This document shows, one piece after another, positions 46,858-58,291 of a stretch of DNA of 64,000 nt. The stretch is from Atherix ibis (Eukaryota > Arthropoda > Insecta > Diptera > Athericidae): positions 88,977,696-89,041,695 of the forward strand of contig OY282606.1 in the NCBI GenBank assembly GCA_958298945.1. The letters run 5' to 3'. A program made the translations under genes and the position numbers. The notes beneath the pieces are model-generated. The model was not told the DNA's origin, did not search any database, and worked only from the letters and a program-made list of their open reading frames with translations. Each line of letters starts with the position of its first letter. Position 1 is the stretch's first letter.

Positions 46858-47898
46858 ATCGCTGAATTATTTTAACTTCGCTTATTTAATTGTTAAATTT
46901 TCTTTTGATGCATCCAAGTTTTGTTTTATGTTGATCAGTGGCGGGTTTTATGCATTTCTACTAAACCAACACATACAATATTGAATATAAATATAAATAA
47001 TTGTTTACAAATGAAAATGTTTCGAGTCACATCTAAAAAAAAAACCATATAAATAAGGAGAAAAAACTGCATTTTGTAAATAAAATAATTTAACTGTTAC
47101 TATCTCATTTCAACCGGAAAGCAATCGTACTAGGTAATAATTAATATACATAAGTGTGGGTGAGTAGAAAACTTGCAAAATGTCAATGTTGTCACTCATT
47201 TTTTTTTGTCATCTCACATTATTCGCTGATCTTGTTGCTCTTAAAACGTATTACGTAAAGCGTTTGTTTGTTTCTCTCTTTTTTTCCATAATACTAAGTA
47301 GGAGACTGTTATTCTATTAAACAGTAATTATAGTATTACTTCGGCAAATCTACACAAATACACACATTTATGCATATACTTTCAATAAGTTCATTTGAGA
47401 TATGAATCTGTGTTGTAACAATTGTCAACCAATACACCCCCCCCCCTCCACCCAACCCCTTAACACACATACAGTTGATAGCACTAAAATACTCGTACGT
47501 GGTTTTGTGTAAACAATATTCATTTATTGTTGTATTTATTGTTGATTTTTCATTTAAAATAATTTTTTTTTTTTATTTACAATTGTTTGCTATTATTTTC
47601 CACAAAAGAGAATTCAGTGTTATTATATTTTGCCGTATTAACTGTGTTTTTGTTATGAATGAAAATAATCGTAAGGTTCTGTTTGTTTGGTTTCTTTTCA
47701 CAACCATTATTCATGTACAAAAGCTAAAATTTTTATTGTATTCTAATAAAATTATAAGTTTGTAGAATAAAGTTTGAACTTTTTTTTTGTTCAACACAAA
47801 ATACGCACAATTTTTTAATATAAATTGGCAATATTTAGATTTAATATTTTCCATCAAAATTCAAAGATTAACTTTAAAAAATTTACAGATCTAATATA
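46858..47898. other. AT-rich intronic sequence
   Basis: Nothing recognised apart from a C-run at 47437-47446. Confidence 0.5.
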
Positions 47899-48202
47899 CG
47901 AGGCCTGTTCAAAAAGTATCGCGAATTTTAAATTTTCACGGTTTACATATATTCGATTTTCGATTTTTTGTGGCGTTATGTTGTTACTTATATTTCTCAC
48001 TTATGCTGGCAAGTTCGGCCATTTTGAATATTCAGTTAATTTTTGACAGCTGCTTTGCTTGCACGTGTTTTGGCTCGTCTTCGATTTGGCTGAATTTGTC
48101 AGAATAAGTGAGAGACATGAGTACCAACATTACACCACAAAAAAAATCGAAAATTGAAAATAGGTAACCGCGGACTTCGTGATACTTTTTGAACAGACCT
48201 CG
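47899..48202. mobile_element. MITE A8: two inverted 5' ends of mariner family A
   Basis: 304 bp flanked by TA. The left about 190 bp is the family A 5' end. From GGCTGAATTTGTCAGAATAA onward the right about 115 bp is its inverted complement, ending at the family TIR. It has no coding sequence. Confidence 0.9.
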
Positions 48203-48277
48203 TATATAAAAATATTAGTTAATTTTTGTATCTAATATTTTGAGTTTATTTATTAAAAGAAGTGAAATTCGAATATA

Positions 48278-48955
48278 CGAGGTATGGCAGAAAAGTAATG
48301 AGACTGAGAGCGATCTGGCAATTTTGCTGCTTTTCCTCCCTACATAACTTGTGCATTATTTCCTCCTAGACGTGTAGTACAAGTTTTACCCGTAACTATC
48401 CGACTCTATAGAGTGTGATAAGTGTTTTTGTAGGGCGTTACGAAAAACGGGACAGCAGCGAAATTTAGAGCAACGATGTGCCATCAAATTTTGTACTAAG
48501 TATAAGGTTGGTGAATCCATAAGTTTGACTTCGGGAATATTACTTTACAATAGCACAAAATCTTTCGGTAGAATAAAAATTTTTTGGAAAGCCGTAAAAT
48601 ATAACCGTTACTCATGAGAGCCTTCAACATCGACAAATGATGAAAATGTGGAAGGAGTGTGGGCTCTTCTGAGATCAAACCATCGTTTAGTATTGAAGCT
48701 TTTTGAAAGTCTCTTCGCGGCTAATTGGTCATTAAAGACATTTAGACATTCGTTCCTAACACATAGCCATCAACGAATTTTATTTTTAAAAAAAAAAAGG
48801 ATTCCCGTAGTTCCATGTAGTTTTTTTTGTCCCTAAGATCAAAAATCACTTGATACTGTCTGTAATATCTGAACGGTATGCTTTAAGTTTGTAGATCTTT
48901 ACAAAGTTTAAGTATTTGCATTTGGAAATATCATTATTTATTTAACATCTTTTAT
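48278..48955 (+). mobile_element. Mariner D6, internally deleted
   Basis: CGAGGTATGGCAGAAAAGTA follows TA at 48276-48277. The 5' UTR leads to Q-Q-R-N-L-E-Q-R-C-A-I-K-F-C-T-K, K-S-F-G-R-I-K-I-F-W-K-A, P-S-T-S-T-N-D-E-N-V-E-G-V-W-A-L-L-R-S-N-H-R-L, then near 48770 I-N-E-F-like and K-K-R-I-P-V-V-P and, frameshifted, F-V-P-K-I-K-N-H-L. The whole catalytic core is deleted. The right TIR is not convincing. Confidence 0.78.
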
Positions 48956-50799
48956 TATAATACCTTCCCTTCAAGTGAAAGTCTTTTGGAAATTCAATCT
49001 CATATCCCCAAATACCGAGACTATTAGGAATTTCCCATTAACACATTTCACTTGGCATTCAGATTTGCTTCTCTGAATTTCGAAGTAAGAAAACCGTGCA
49101 CATGAAACGATCTTCTTGAACAATTCGTCTTTTGTGGAGAATATAAAATAAAGATCACCAGTAGTAGTAGTATCAGGGGATTTTAAGATTCACTTTATCA
49201 CAATCGTCCATTACTTCATTGCGAATTATAGAATGTGAAATTAATTTCGATGGGGTGAGCTAGGAGGAGTTGTGGCAATCATGTGATCCGCGCATAATAT
49301 TTTTATTAACAGTTGAGCATATATGAATGGATTAATGCACATTAATGTATTGTATGGCTTTAAGTATGTGCAGTGATGCAGATTTGCAATTGCAATTTCA
49401 TAATGAATGAGAACATGTTGTGTACGGTGAATGAAATCGTCGCTACTGCTCCCCGCACCATTATGGCGAAGTTGAAACAATTTAAAATTATTTCCCCCAA
49501 CAATTGTTTATTTCCATTTTGTTCTCATTTAATTTTCAATTTCATTCAAATCCTACTGCCGACTGACTGTACAAATAAACTGAATGACACTCTGACAAGT
49601 ACCAAAGTTAATTGAACGTTTCGTAACAGATAATTAATAAGAACAATATTTTAGAATTTTTTTTTCCTCTAAACTTTAACAAATTTGTATATAATGTTTG
49701 AATAAAAATATTTTTTTTTCTCTCATAGGTAATAAATTACGTTATTATATATTCAGTTTAATTAAAATTTTTATTAATAAAATTTGATTTTATATCAGTT
49801 TTCTGATGATTTAAATAATTTACCATTCAAAATTCTTCGAATAAAAATTATTTGACCTTTTTTTTATTTATTTAATAATATATAAAATAATTTAAATTAT
49901 ATATTTTTATTATAATGTCCTTATCATAGAAACAAATTAAATATTTTTTAAAACTTTGAATATTTTTGCTATGGCTAATTTTGAAATAAATCAATTTTAT
50001 TTCTGAACATGAAAAGTTGGTGAAAATGAAAATTAATTAATGTAAACATTGAGTGACAAAAAAAAATGCAAATAGTGTAAATTTGAAATTTGTTCAAAAA
50101 TCAACATAAAGTAAAAGAAGAAAAAGTCAGAATAAAAGCAAAATTATAGTTAGAGTGAGTAAAATTAGAAGAGGAAAAGCCTTGAAAAGAAAGCTTTGAA
50201 AGTTTTTCCATTTTTAAAATAAGAACTTTTAATATTACTTTGCCTCCTTCGATTTTGTTTCGTTTCTTATATTCATAAGTCAAAAACAAAATTACTTTAG
50301 CTTTACTTACTCTTGGTTGTATTTTTTTTTTCGTATTCCTAATCCAAATTTTCACTTAGAAGAAATAGATCTCCAAGCTTCTATTTTAGGCATCTTTAGT
50401 AGTTTCGACACTTCAACAAAAATCGATCAATCATTATCGTTGATGGAAGGTGGTTCGATTGAGAAAGAACAAAATGGAAATTTTATGGTTGTATTATTGT
50501 AACGTACTATATTTATACAATGTGTTTACCCATTTAAACTTTTATACACTTTGATATATGGAGAAGTTTAAAACATATCTTATTATAAAAATTTTTTTTT
50601 TGTTGTATAGAAAGGGAAGTATGGGTATAAATGTCGATTATGTATTAAAATTAATAGCAGAAATTCATAATAAATTAGGGTATTTTTATCGGTTCCAATA
50701 TATTTAGAGTCATAATTAAGGTCAAAAAATTGTTTAATTATATTTTCAAATAGAAAAAAACATTTTGTTTTTCAAATTTTAATTTATAAACATAAACGT
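48956..50799. other. Intronic sequence, less AT-rich 48970-49620
   Basis: No element recognised. The 48970-49620 stretch has non-repetitive, more balanced composition. The rest is A/T-rich. Confidence 0.4.
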
Positions 50800-51440
50800 A
50801 ATCCCCTTAACAGCAGTTCTGCTTGGGCGACTATACAACGGCGGAGGCATTTTGTACACTCTTCGTATCACTGGTGGAAGGTTTCAACTTTTTTTTTGGA
50901 TCCTTTGGATGTTCAGGTCTTTTTTTATTTTGGGCTCTGGGGTACCATAGGAATCTCTTTCTTCGATAAAAACTCATTGATAGAGATGGTCGTGTTACGG
51001 GGGGTGTTGTTGTGTTGGAGTGTCCAAGTATAGGCAATGTCCGATCTGACGCGAAGAACTCTCTTTTTGAGACATTGACGGACTTTTTTTTTATAAAAGG
51101 AAGTCCTATTTATAATGAAGTCCTTGAAAGATTCCACGTTTTCATCATTTTTTCATATTGAATACTCCCTTGAATAAGGGTCGTCTTCGACTGTTGCCAG
51201 TCTCCCATAAATGCTTTCTACTACTTGAATTTGTGCTCTTGAAGAGAAATATTCCTCAAAAGATCCTTGTAACTTCTCGGAAGTCAGACTTGGTCACTCA
51301 TTAAGCTTAACACAAACTTTGATGACACATCGTTGCTCCAAATTTCGGTCTTTCATTTTTCTTAACACACTACAACTTTACTTATCATACTTTATAGGGT
51401 TGTATAGTAAAGGAACGACATCTAAGAGGGACCATAGCTA
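50800..51440 (-). mobile_element. Mariner D7 remnant
   Basis: The minus strand has a G-R-x-V-V/E-S/D-like N-terminal region near 51190-51240. It also has L-R-V-R-S-D-I-A-Y, Q-H-N-N-T-P-R-N-T-T-I-S-I-N-E-F-L-S-K-K-E-I-P-M-V-P-Q-S-P at 50940-51050, where Asn replaces the second catalytic Asp. A C-terminal R-R-V-Q-N-A follows near 50850. CTTTATAGGGTTGTATAGTA at 51390 parallels D5 at 46735. The first catalytic domain is absent. Confidence 0.75.
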
Positions 51441-52391
51441 AGATTATAGAAGAATCCAGTTCTTCTGGAATTCAGTGTAGGCGTCTACACAAATATTGTG
51501 GCCGTGTTTTGTTTATGTGCATAAATAAAAATTGATTCCAAAAATGCAAGATGAATTAAAAGAGAGAATAGGATATTATGTTGAATTTTAAAACCACACC
51601 ACAACTTAGTAAATATAAATTTTATAAGCATATGTAGATATTGGAAATAATATAAATGTGTATTTATGAATTGCAAAAGTAATTTAAATAGGCATTATGC
51701 ATTTAAATTAAATTAAAAAATAAAGCATTAATCACATAAAACATTACATCAAATGCTTAATAATATAGAAGTTAATTATATACAACATTATAGCAGAATG
51801 CTTTAAAACTAAATTACAAGGTGGACAATTTAATGTACTTCAATAATTAACAACTAATATTCAAAAAATGGTCTAATAATGAGAGCAAGTGAAAGCGTAA
51901 ATGCAAACAAATTTATTTATAATAAATAATAAGCCTACCGAATATACTTTATTTATTTGAACACACGGAAAACAGCAATGGAATAAAACAGACTGAAAAA
52001 TTTGGTCCACTTAAATTTTCTTATACATACTTTACGTACATCGTCATTGAACAAATATCTGGTAAACATTGAACTGTCAACATCACATTTGTTTACATTT
52101 ATTTAATGACAAACTTTTCACTTTTCAATTACTTTTTGGACCAAATAAATCATTAAAAGCCATTTAGGAACATCATAAACTAAATTTTTGTTAATTTCTT
52201 GTAGTAAAAATGAAGATGTCAACTTACCGAAAGAAAGAAATTCCCAGCTTCCTCATTCCGTTGAATTACCAGCAACTATTTATAAAACATTTTATTTTCT
52301 AAAATAAAAACTTTCTATTAAATGTTATCAATAATATAAATATTTATATAATACTTACTTTTTCTTAAATACTTAAAAAACTATAAAAACT
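51441..52391. other. AT-rich intronic sequence
   Basis: Nothing recognised. Confidence 0.5.
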
Positions 52392-52825
52392 ACACTTTCC
52401 GATAAGGGTCAAAATAACAACTTTGAAAAACAACAAAAGTATGCAAGCATTTCGGTATGCTATCACTTTTATGGAGAATGGCGTGATTTAAAACTCTCCG
52501 AAAGTCTACAAAATTGAGATGTTTGATATTTGATTGATAAATGGCGTATGTTAAAACTCTTCGAAAGTTTCCATTCTGAAATAGAAACTTTCTAGTTGCT
52601 GCCGTGAAGAATAAAACTATTTATGCAAAAGTTGCGGTTTTATTAAATTATTTAAAATTTAATAAAACCGCACTTAAACGTTCATTTTGCGATAAGTATT
52701 TAAATTTCAACAAAATTATGCAAACATTTCGGTATGCTACCACTTTTATAAAGAATACCGTATTTTAAAACTCTCCGAAAGTCTATAAAATTGAGGCGCT
52801 TAATATTTAATTGATATTTACGAAA
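52392..52825 (+). repeat. Direct duplication of about 150 bp, spaced about 280 bp
   Basis: CATTTCGGTATGCTATCACT and AAAACTCTCCGAAAGTCTAC at 52449-52520 recur near-identically at 52726-52790. ATTTATTGATA-like ends follow both. Between the copies lies the hairpin at 52634-52671. The element type is unknown. Confidence 0.75.
52634..52671. repeat. Perfect 16-bp hairpin
   Basis: GCGGTTTTATTAAATT, loop ATTTAA, AATTTAATAAAACCGC. No mismatches in the stem. Confidence 0.9.
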
Positions 52826-52897
52826 TAAATAAAGAACCATTTCATATCAAAAGATTGTACGGAAAATAAAAATTGAATAAATTTGTATTACAAAAAC

Positions 52898-53004
52898 TAG
52901 ATGTCAGTGGGTGTTATGTCTACATAAAAAAATCTACACAAAACTATGCAAGAGTTACAATTTCTCGCCGCTTTTGCAATAATTCGGTCAGAAAATTGCA
53001 TATA
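52898..53004. repeat. Dispersed repeat R1, copy b, left part
   Basis: Matches 12950-13060 (TAGATGTCAGTGGGT, TCTACACAAAA, TTTCTCGCCGCTTTTGCAAT). Interrupted at TA by mariner A7. The right part resumes at 54320-54355 (CATATACGAAAATC, CAGGTATTCTTTAATCTAAG). Confidence 0.78.
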
Positions 53005-54319
53005 CGAAGTCTGTATCGTTTTTCCGCGAATTTTGAATTTCCGCGGGTTACGTATATTCGATTTTCGATTTTTTGTGGCGTTATGTTGGTACTCATGTCT
53101 CTCACTTATGCCGATAAGTTTGGCCATTTTGAATGTTCAGTTAATTTTTGAGAGCTGCTTTGCTTGCACGTGTTTTGGCTCGTCTTCGATTTTTGCCCAT
53201 TCCAAAAATTGGATCGAAGAATCTGTATCAAATTTTGTGTGAAAAATAAAATTAATTGCGCGGACGTATTCTGAATATTGACTGTGACATACGGTGACGC
53301 TACCTTTGACCGAAGCAACGTTTATTGGTCAAAATGTTCTCAGAGGGCCGAGAAGATGTGAACGATGAAAAGCGTGCCGGACGCCCGAGCACGTCAACAA
53401 CAAACGAAAACATTGATGAAGTGAAGAAAATAGTATTGGCCAATCGTCGAATCACCGTTAGAAAAGTTACTGAGGACTTAAACATATCGATTGGCTCGTG
53501 CCATTTGATTATTACCAATGATTTGGCCGTGAGACGGGTCGCCGCGAAATTCGTACCAAAATTGCTCACCTTCGACCAAAAACAGCATCGCATTAACATT
53601 GCTAAGGAGCTGTTGGACTCTTTTCACGCCGATCCAAATTTGCTCCAGAGGGTCATAATTGGTGACAAATTATGGGTTTATGGTTATGACGTGGAAACCA
53701 AAGCTCAATCATCCCAATGGAAGCTGCCGCACGAGCCAAGACCGAAAAAAGCGCGCCAATTTCTTTCGATTGTGAAGGTTTTGCTTATAGTTTTCTTCGA
53801 TTGCATGGGCGTGGTGTATCATGAGTTCTTGCCACAGGGTAGAACGGTCAATAAGGAATATTACCTCCAAGTTATGCGCAAGTTGCGCTAAGCAATCCGC
53901 CAGAAACGCCCAGATTTGTGGAAGAACAAAAATTGGCTTTTGCACCATGATAACGCCCCTGCTCACGAATCGTTGCTTGAGCGCGAATTTTTGGTCAAAA
54001 ATAACTCACTAATAATGCCGCAGCTACCGTATTCTTCAGATCTAGGCCCCTGTGACTTTTTCTTGTTTCGCAAACTGAAGAGCCCCATGAAAGGACGACG
54101 CTAGGCTACGATTGAGGAACTTAAGAGGGCATCAAAGAAGGAGCTGAACAATATCACAAAAAATGATTTTTTAAAGTGCTTCGAGGATTGGAAAACGTTG
54201 GCATAAGTGTATAATATCTGGTGGGGATTACTTTAAAGAGGACAAAATAGATATTCATAAATAAATAAATATTTTTTGAAAAAAACACAAAATTCGCGAT
54301 ACTTTTTGAACAGACCTCG
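53005..54319 (+). mobile_element. Mariner A7, near full length
   Basis: 1315 bp from CGAAGTCTGTATCG to the intact 3' TIR, TA at both sides, inserted in R1. The left TIR is mutated. The best-preserved family A copy together with A4, of the same subgroup. Confidence 0.92.
53204..54260 (+). pseudogene. GVQW3-like mariner transposase with premature stops
   Basis: The open frame 53325-53891 runs M-F-S-E-G-R-E-D-V-N-D-E-K-R-A-G-R-P-S-T-S, I-T-V-R-K-V-T-E-D-L-N-I-S-I-G-S-C-H, K-F-V-P-K-L-L-T-F-D-Q-K-Q-H-R, V-I-I-G-D-K-L-W-V-Y-G-Y-D-V-E-T-K (first catalytic Asp kept, Glu next to it is Lys), F-L-P-Q-G-R-T-V-N-K-E-Y-Y, then TAA at 53889-53891 where Glu is expected, exactly as in A4. Beyond it L-L-H-H-D-N-A-P-A-H, Y-S-S-D-L-G-P-C-D-F-F-L-F and M-K-G-R-R, then TAG for Tyr at 54102-54104. 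Start-codon region damaged and Y-R-W-Y-K lost. Not functional. Confidence 0.9.
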
Positions 54320-54355
54320 TACATATACGAAAATCCAGGTATTCTTTAATCTAAG

Positions 54356-55559
54356 ATCCACAGTGTTGCTAGATTACTGTCAGTACTTTTCCACCATTCC
54401 TCGTATTCCCTTTAATTTTAATTTCCCTCTCCTATAATTATATAATTAATAAGCAGCTTATGATATGACCAAGAAAATAAAATACTTTTATTTTTATTTT
54501 TGTTATTTGATTGAAATAAATACGAAAATATAAAACTATTTTATGTGAATTGTTTCGATAATTGTAATACCGATTTTCAGAATTCACGTGACACTATTCA
54601 TTCTGGGTTATTTATGGTAAGACTTCTGGGTTTTTAAATCTAATTAAAATGAGGTTATGTAAGGTACAGAAATTTCTTTTCTCATTGGGACCTTTCTCAT
54701 TGACATTTTGGTGAAATTCATTAATATAATGAACATTTTCCATTGGTCGTTTTACTATTTGCAAATCAAACTAATGATTAATGCCAATCGAACAATATTT
54801 TCTGTGCTACAAAGGACAATAGAAGAAATAAGATATATGACCTGACTTGAAAATCTCTGAAAACCTAGAGTAAAATATTATGTATATTTTTACGAGTATA
54901 TATGCGTATGTATGTGTAGATAGTGCAAAATAATAAATCGATCTTTTAAAATTGTTCTACTCGTACTTTGCTAGATTATTATTAATTTCAATTATTTATT
55001 AAAGTCAAAGCAACGCAATGAATGGACTTATTTTTGCTGTCGCCAAATTGAATTACTCAACAAATTGTGGATTAATTAGTTTATTTCTGTGGTCATTTAT
55101 TCTTTTATTTCTTCCTTCGGCTTATACAAAATTACCATGGATCCATTTGACGGTTCAACTAATGAACCGCAATGTCGATAATGACATCCGCAACGGTGTC
55201 ATGCAAATCTTTCCAATACGAACATTTTACTATGTATTTGTATGTACTTTTTCTCTATTATATATTGTATTAAGCCAAATTGTATGTTTATAAATTTAGC
55301 TAGTAAAGTTTTGATATAACAACAATTTTGTATTGTTTTCATTCAACACTTAAGAAAAGTAAATAATTATATTTATTATTGTACAGTATTATAGTTTTTT
55401 TAAAAAAAATAATTTATGGTGATAACAAAAATCGATTCCTAAGTTACACTCCATCTGCATTTATAGAACAAGAAAATAATATTGTCAATAGATAATTATA
55501 AAATAGAATAGGAAAAATAAACTAATAAACTGTTGTTGTTATTTGTAAGGTCACTTAGA
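54356..55559. other. AT-rich intronic sequence with one unexplained open frame
   Basis: A + frame at 55018-55293 (91 codons, one hydrophobic stretch near residues 19-36) has somewhat lower AT content than its surroundings. It has no homologue I can name and no splice context. The rest shows nothing. Confidence 0.4.
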
Positions 55560-56049
55560 CATGTGCCAGGGGCCACTTTATAGCGCCACGACGTTAAGGC
55601 CATTTGGCGACTTCATAGTACGTGTGGGAAGTTATCTGAGAGAGACTGGGCTGTGTTTAGTAGTATAGAATATTAAGAATTTTGTTATATTTTGTGGGGC
55701 AGATTAGTATGTTGTAGAAGTTTAAATAGGAGACTTCGGAATAGAGTTGTTGGGTCAAGGAGCTTTATAATAGGAGGAATCCTGCTCGCGAAGTAATTCT
55801 TGGTTATGTGGCATTCATGTAGAATATGGATTATAGTGAAATGGGTGCCACAGGATTGGCATAAGGAGCGATTGGTGTTGACAAAAAGGAAGTTATGGGT
55901 CCAATCCGGATTTTGAGGAGCTTTCGCGCCCAGAATTTCGGTATGGATGTTGAATAGACTGGTTTATTAGTGGTTATCCAATAAATCGATAACAATGTGT
56001 TGCTATTGGTTCAGTCATCGTGTCTGCGGATGGCTAATGGTGTTAGTTG

Positions 56050-56265
56050 TCATTCTGTTAGTAGGCGAGGCAGATTGGGAATGACTTTGATCACTGGTCG
56101 ACGGAGTGTTTCTCCAGCTAACTTGTCAGCACTTTCATTACCCACAATTCCCACATGCCCCGGCACCCATTGCAACTCAACACTTCTATTGCTAAGTAGG
56201 CTATGACAAATTGCGCTAAGTATTGGGTCACTCAATGGGCCAACAATGGCTTTAAGCGGCGACAT
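56050..56265 (-). pseudogene. RNase H domain of the LINE
   Basis: Carries W-V-P-G-H-V-G-I-x-G-N-E-S-A-D, the conserved His and Asp block of retroelement RNase H. An upstream L-S-D-P-I-L-S-A-I-C-H-like linker precedes it. Open but short (72 codons). The frame is broken on both sides relative to the RT part. Confidence 0.75.
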
Positions 56266-56557
56266 CCGTGAACAACAGTCGATGATCTTTTAATCAGTCC
56301 AACTGTTCAAGGAAAACTTTCCTCTATGGGGACGGATCAGTACTAGCTTTCTTAAACCTGTCAAGAGAAGCAGTCACTTTCGACTTTGCTTCCAACCACG
56401 GTTTCCAATCTGGTTGTGGAAGGGAAGTTTGGAAAAGAAGGGGGAGGATGGATGAATTGCTTTCAAGGTGGGATATTAATAAGGATAGCGATGATGAATT
56501 CATTTTTGAACTGGGGGAGATGATAATATTTTTGATTAAAGTGTGGAGGGGGGATTT

Positions 56558-56935
56558 TTAATTTGGAAGGCTAGTATTTTGTAAAATAAATTTTTGAAGA
56601 TAGAAAAAGATAGGTTTTCGACCAGTTTCTATCAGTATGGATTCCACCCGAGATATCCGATGTGTTCCAGTGGCTAGTCTAATACAACGGTTTACCGCTA
56701 CATCGACTAGCTTTTTCCTTGCTATTGGCACACTGACACATATAGTGAGGAAATAGAGTAAGGTTCCGTCCAAAAGGGTGTTGGTTACTTTAATTGCTTC
56801 ACTTTGTCTTACCTTACTTTTACTGCTGACGAAAATTTTTACCATTCGGAGAATGGTGTTAATTTTGTCAACAGCATTTTTAATCTTTAGATTCCATTTT
56901 CGCCCACTACCAATTAAGATACCCAAGATTTTCAT
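56558..56935 (-). pseudogene. RT thumb region of the LINE
   Basis: K-I-L-G-I-L-I-G-S-G-R-K-W-N corresponds to the K-x-L-G-I-x-x-D block after motif D. Then come helices with L-L-D-G-T-L-L-Y and A-V-N-R-C-I-R-L-A-T-G-T-H-R-I-S, typical of the RT C-terminal region of LINEs. An open 125-codon stretch of a longer damaged ORF. Confidence 0.75.
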
Positions 56936-57139
56936 GGAATATTTTGGGTGGAGAGGGAAGGGGCTCAGTAACGAATCAGATACACTATAATTTTTTTTCC
57001 TTCAAACATGAACGCAAGGTGGGTTCGATGTACAGATCACCGTTTATGCTGTTCCAAGTGTTGATGTTGCGGATGGCGTTATTACTTTGATGGTGAAGAT
57101 CAGCACCAGATACAAGTACAAAAATATTGTCAGCATATA

Positions 57140-58291
57140 CGAGGTCTGTTTAAAAAGTATCGCAAATTTTTTTCAAAAATTATTTATTATACACTTGTGC
57201 CAACGTTTTTTCCAATCCTCGAAGCACTTCAAAAAATCATATTTTGTGATCTTGTTCAGCTCCTCCTTCGATGCCGTCTTTATATCCTCAATCGTAGCGT
57301 AGGGTCATCCTTTCATGGGGCTCTTCAGTTTCGGGAACAAGAAAAAGTCACAGGGGCCATATCTGGGGAATACAGTGGCTGCGGCATTATTAGTGTTCTG
57401 CTAATAGCAAATTTTTGCTCTTCCACAAATCCGGGCGTTTCTGATGGATTGCTTCACGCAATTTGCACATAACTTGCAGGTAATATTCTTTATTGACCGT
57501 TCCACCCTGTGGCAAAAACTCATGATGCACCACGCCTCTGCAATCGAACAAAACCTTCACATTCGACCGAACTTGGCGCGATTTTTTCGGTCTTGGCTCG
57601 TGCAGCAGCTTCCATTGGAATGATTGAGCTTTGATTTCCACGTCATAGCCATTAGCCCATGGTTCGTCACCAGTTATGACCCTATGGGGCAAATTTGGGT
57701 TGTCGTGGACAGAGTCCAACAGCTCCTTAGCAATGTTAATGCGATGCTGTTTTTGGTCGAAATTGAGCAATTTTGGTACGAATTTCGCGGCAACCTGTCT
57801 CACGAACAAATCATTGGTAAAAATCGAATGGCACGAGCCAATCGATATGTTTAAGTCCTCAGCAACTTGGCCAATACTATTTTCTTCACTTCATCAATGT
57901 TTTCGTCTTTTGTTACGTGCTCGGGCGTCCGGCACACTTTTCTTCGTTCACATCTTCTAAGCCCTCTGAGAACATTTTGTCCCACCGATAAACTTTGCTT
58001 CGGTCCAAGGTAGCTTCACCATATGCCACAGTCAACATTAGGAATGCGTCTGCGCAATTAATTTTGTTTTTCACATAAAATTTGATACAGATTCTTTGAT
58101 CCATTTTTTGGAATAGGCAAAAATCGAAGACAAGCCAAAACACGTGCAAACAAAGCAGCTGTCAAAAATTAACTGAACATTCAAAATGGCCGAACCTGTC
58201 GGCATAAGTGAGAGATATGAGTACCAACGTAACGCCACAAAAAATCGAAAATCGAATATAAGTAAACCACGGATACTTTTTCAAAATTCGC
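57140..58291 (-). mobile_element. Mariner A9
   Basis: The left end is the 3' TIR (CGAGGTCTGTTTAAAAAGTA) next to TA. The right end is scrambled (GGATACTTTTTCAAAATTCGC in place of the normal TIR), so its limit is approximate. It would no longer be recognised at that end. Confidence 0.85.
57230..58107 (-). pseudogene. GVQW3-like mariner transposase, C-terminal half deleted
   Basis: Starts M-D-Q-R-I-C-I-K-F-Y-V-K-N-K-I-N-C-A-D-A-F near 58105. L-T-V-A-Y-G-E-A-T-L-D-R-S-K-V-Y-R-W and G-R-P-S-T follow. The frame 57390-57809 then has V-A-A-K-F-V-P-K-L-L-N-F-D-Q-K-Q-H-R, V-I-T-G-D-E-P-W-A-N-G-Y-D-V-E (first catalytic Asp kept), F-L-P-Q-G-G-T-V-N-K-E-Y-Y and R-P-D-L-W-K-S-K-N. The H-H-D-N-A-P block is deleted; the P-C-D-F-F-L-F and C-terminal segments are present but out of frame. 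This copy keeps Glu (L-R-E-A-I) where A4 and A7 share a stop. Confidence 0.85.

Larger units (their letters stand above)
55560..57139 (-). mobile_element. RNase H-bearing LINE, 5' truncated and decayed
   Basis: On the minus strand, Y-A-D-N-I-F-V-L-V at 57110-57138 is RT motif C with Asn for the second Asp. M/K-I-L-G-I-L-I-G-S-G-R-K-W-N and the thumb follow at 56558-56935. The RNase H domain lies at 56050-56265 (V-E-L-Q-W-V-P-G-H-V-G-I-V-G-N-E-S-A-D-K-L-A-G-E). The 3' tail at 55699-55830 is shared with 17966-18091. Several frameshifts. RNase H suggests an I/LOA/R1-type clade, but which is uncertain. Mariner A9 adjoins at TA, just upstream of motif C. Confidence 0.78.

Noticed and set aside
49241..49480. 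79-codon minus-strand frame
   Set aside because: No recognisable motifs; lies in the non-repetitive island that is already reported.
55018..55293. 91-codon + strand open frame with a hydrophobic segment
   Set aside because: No recognisable domain, no splice or promoter context, and such frames occur by chance in 64 kb; noted only within the surrounding interval.
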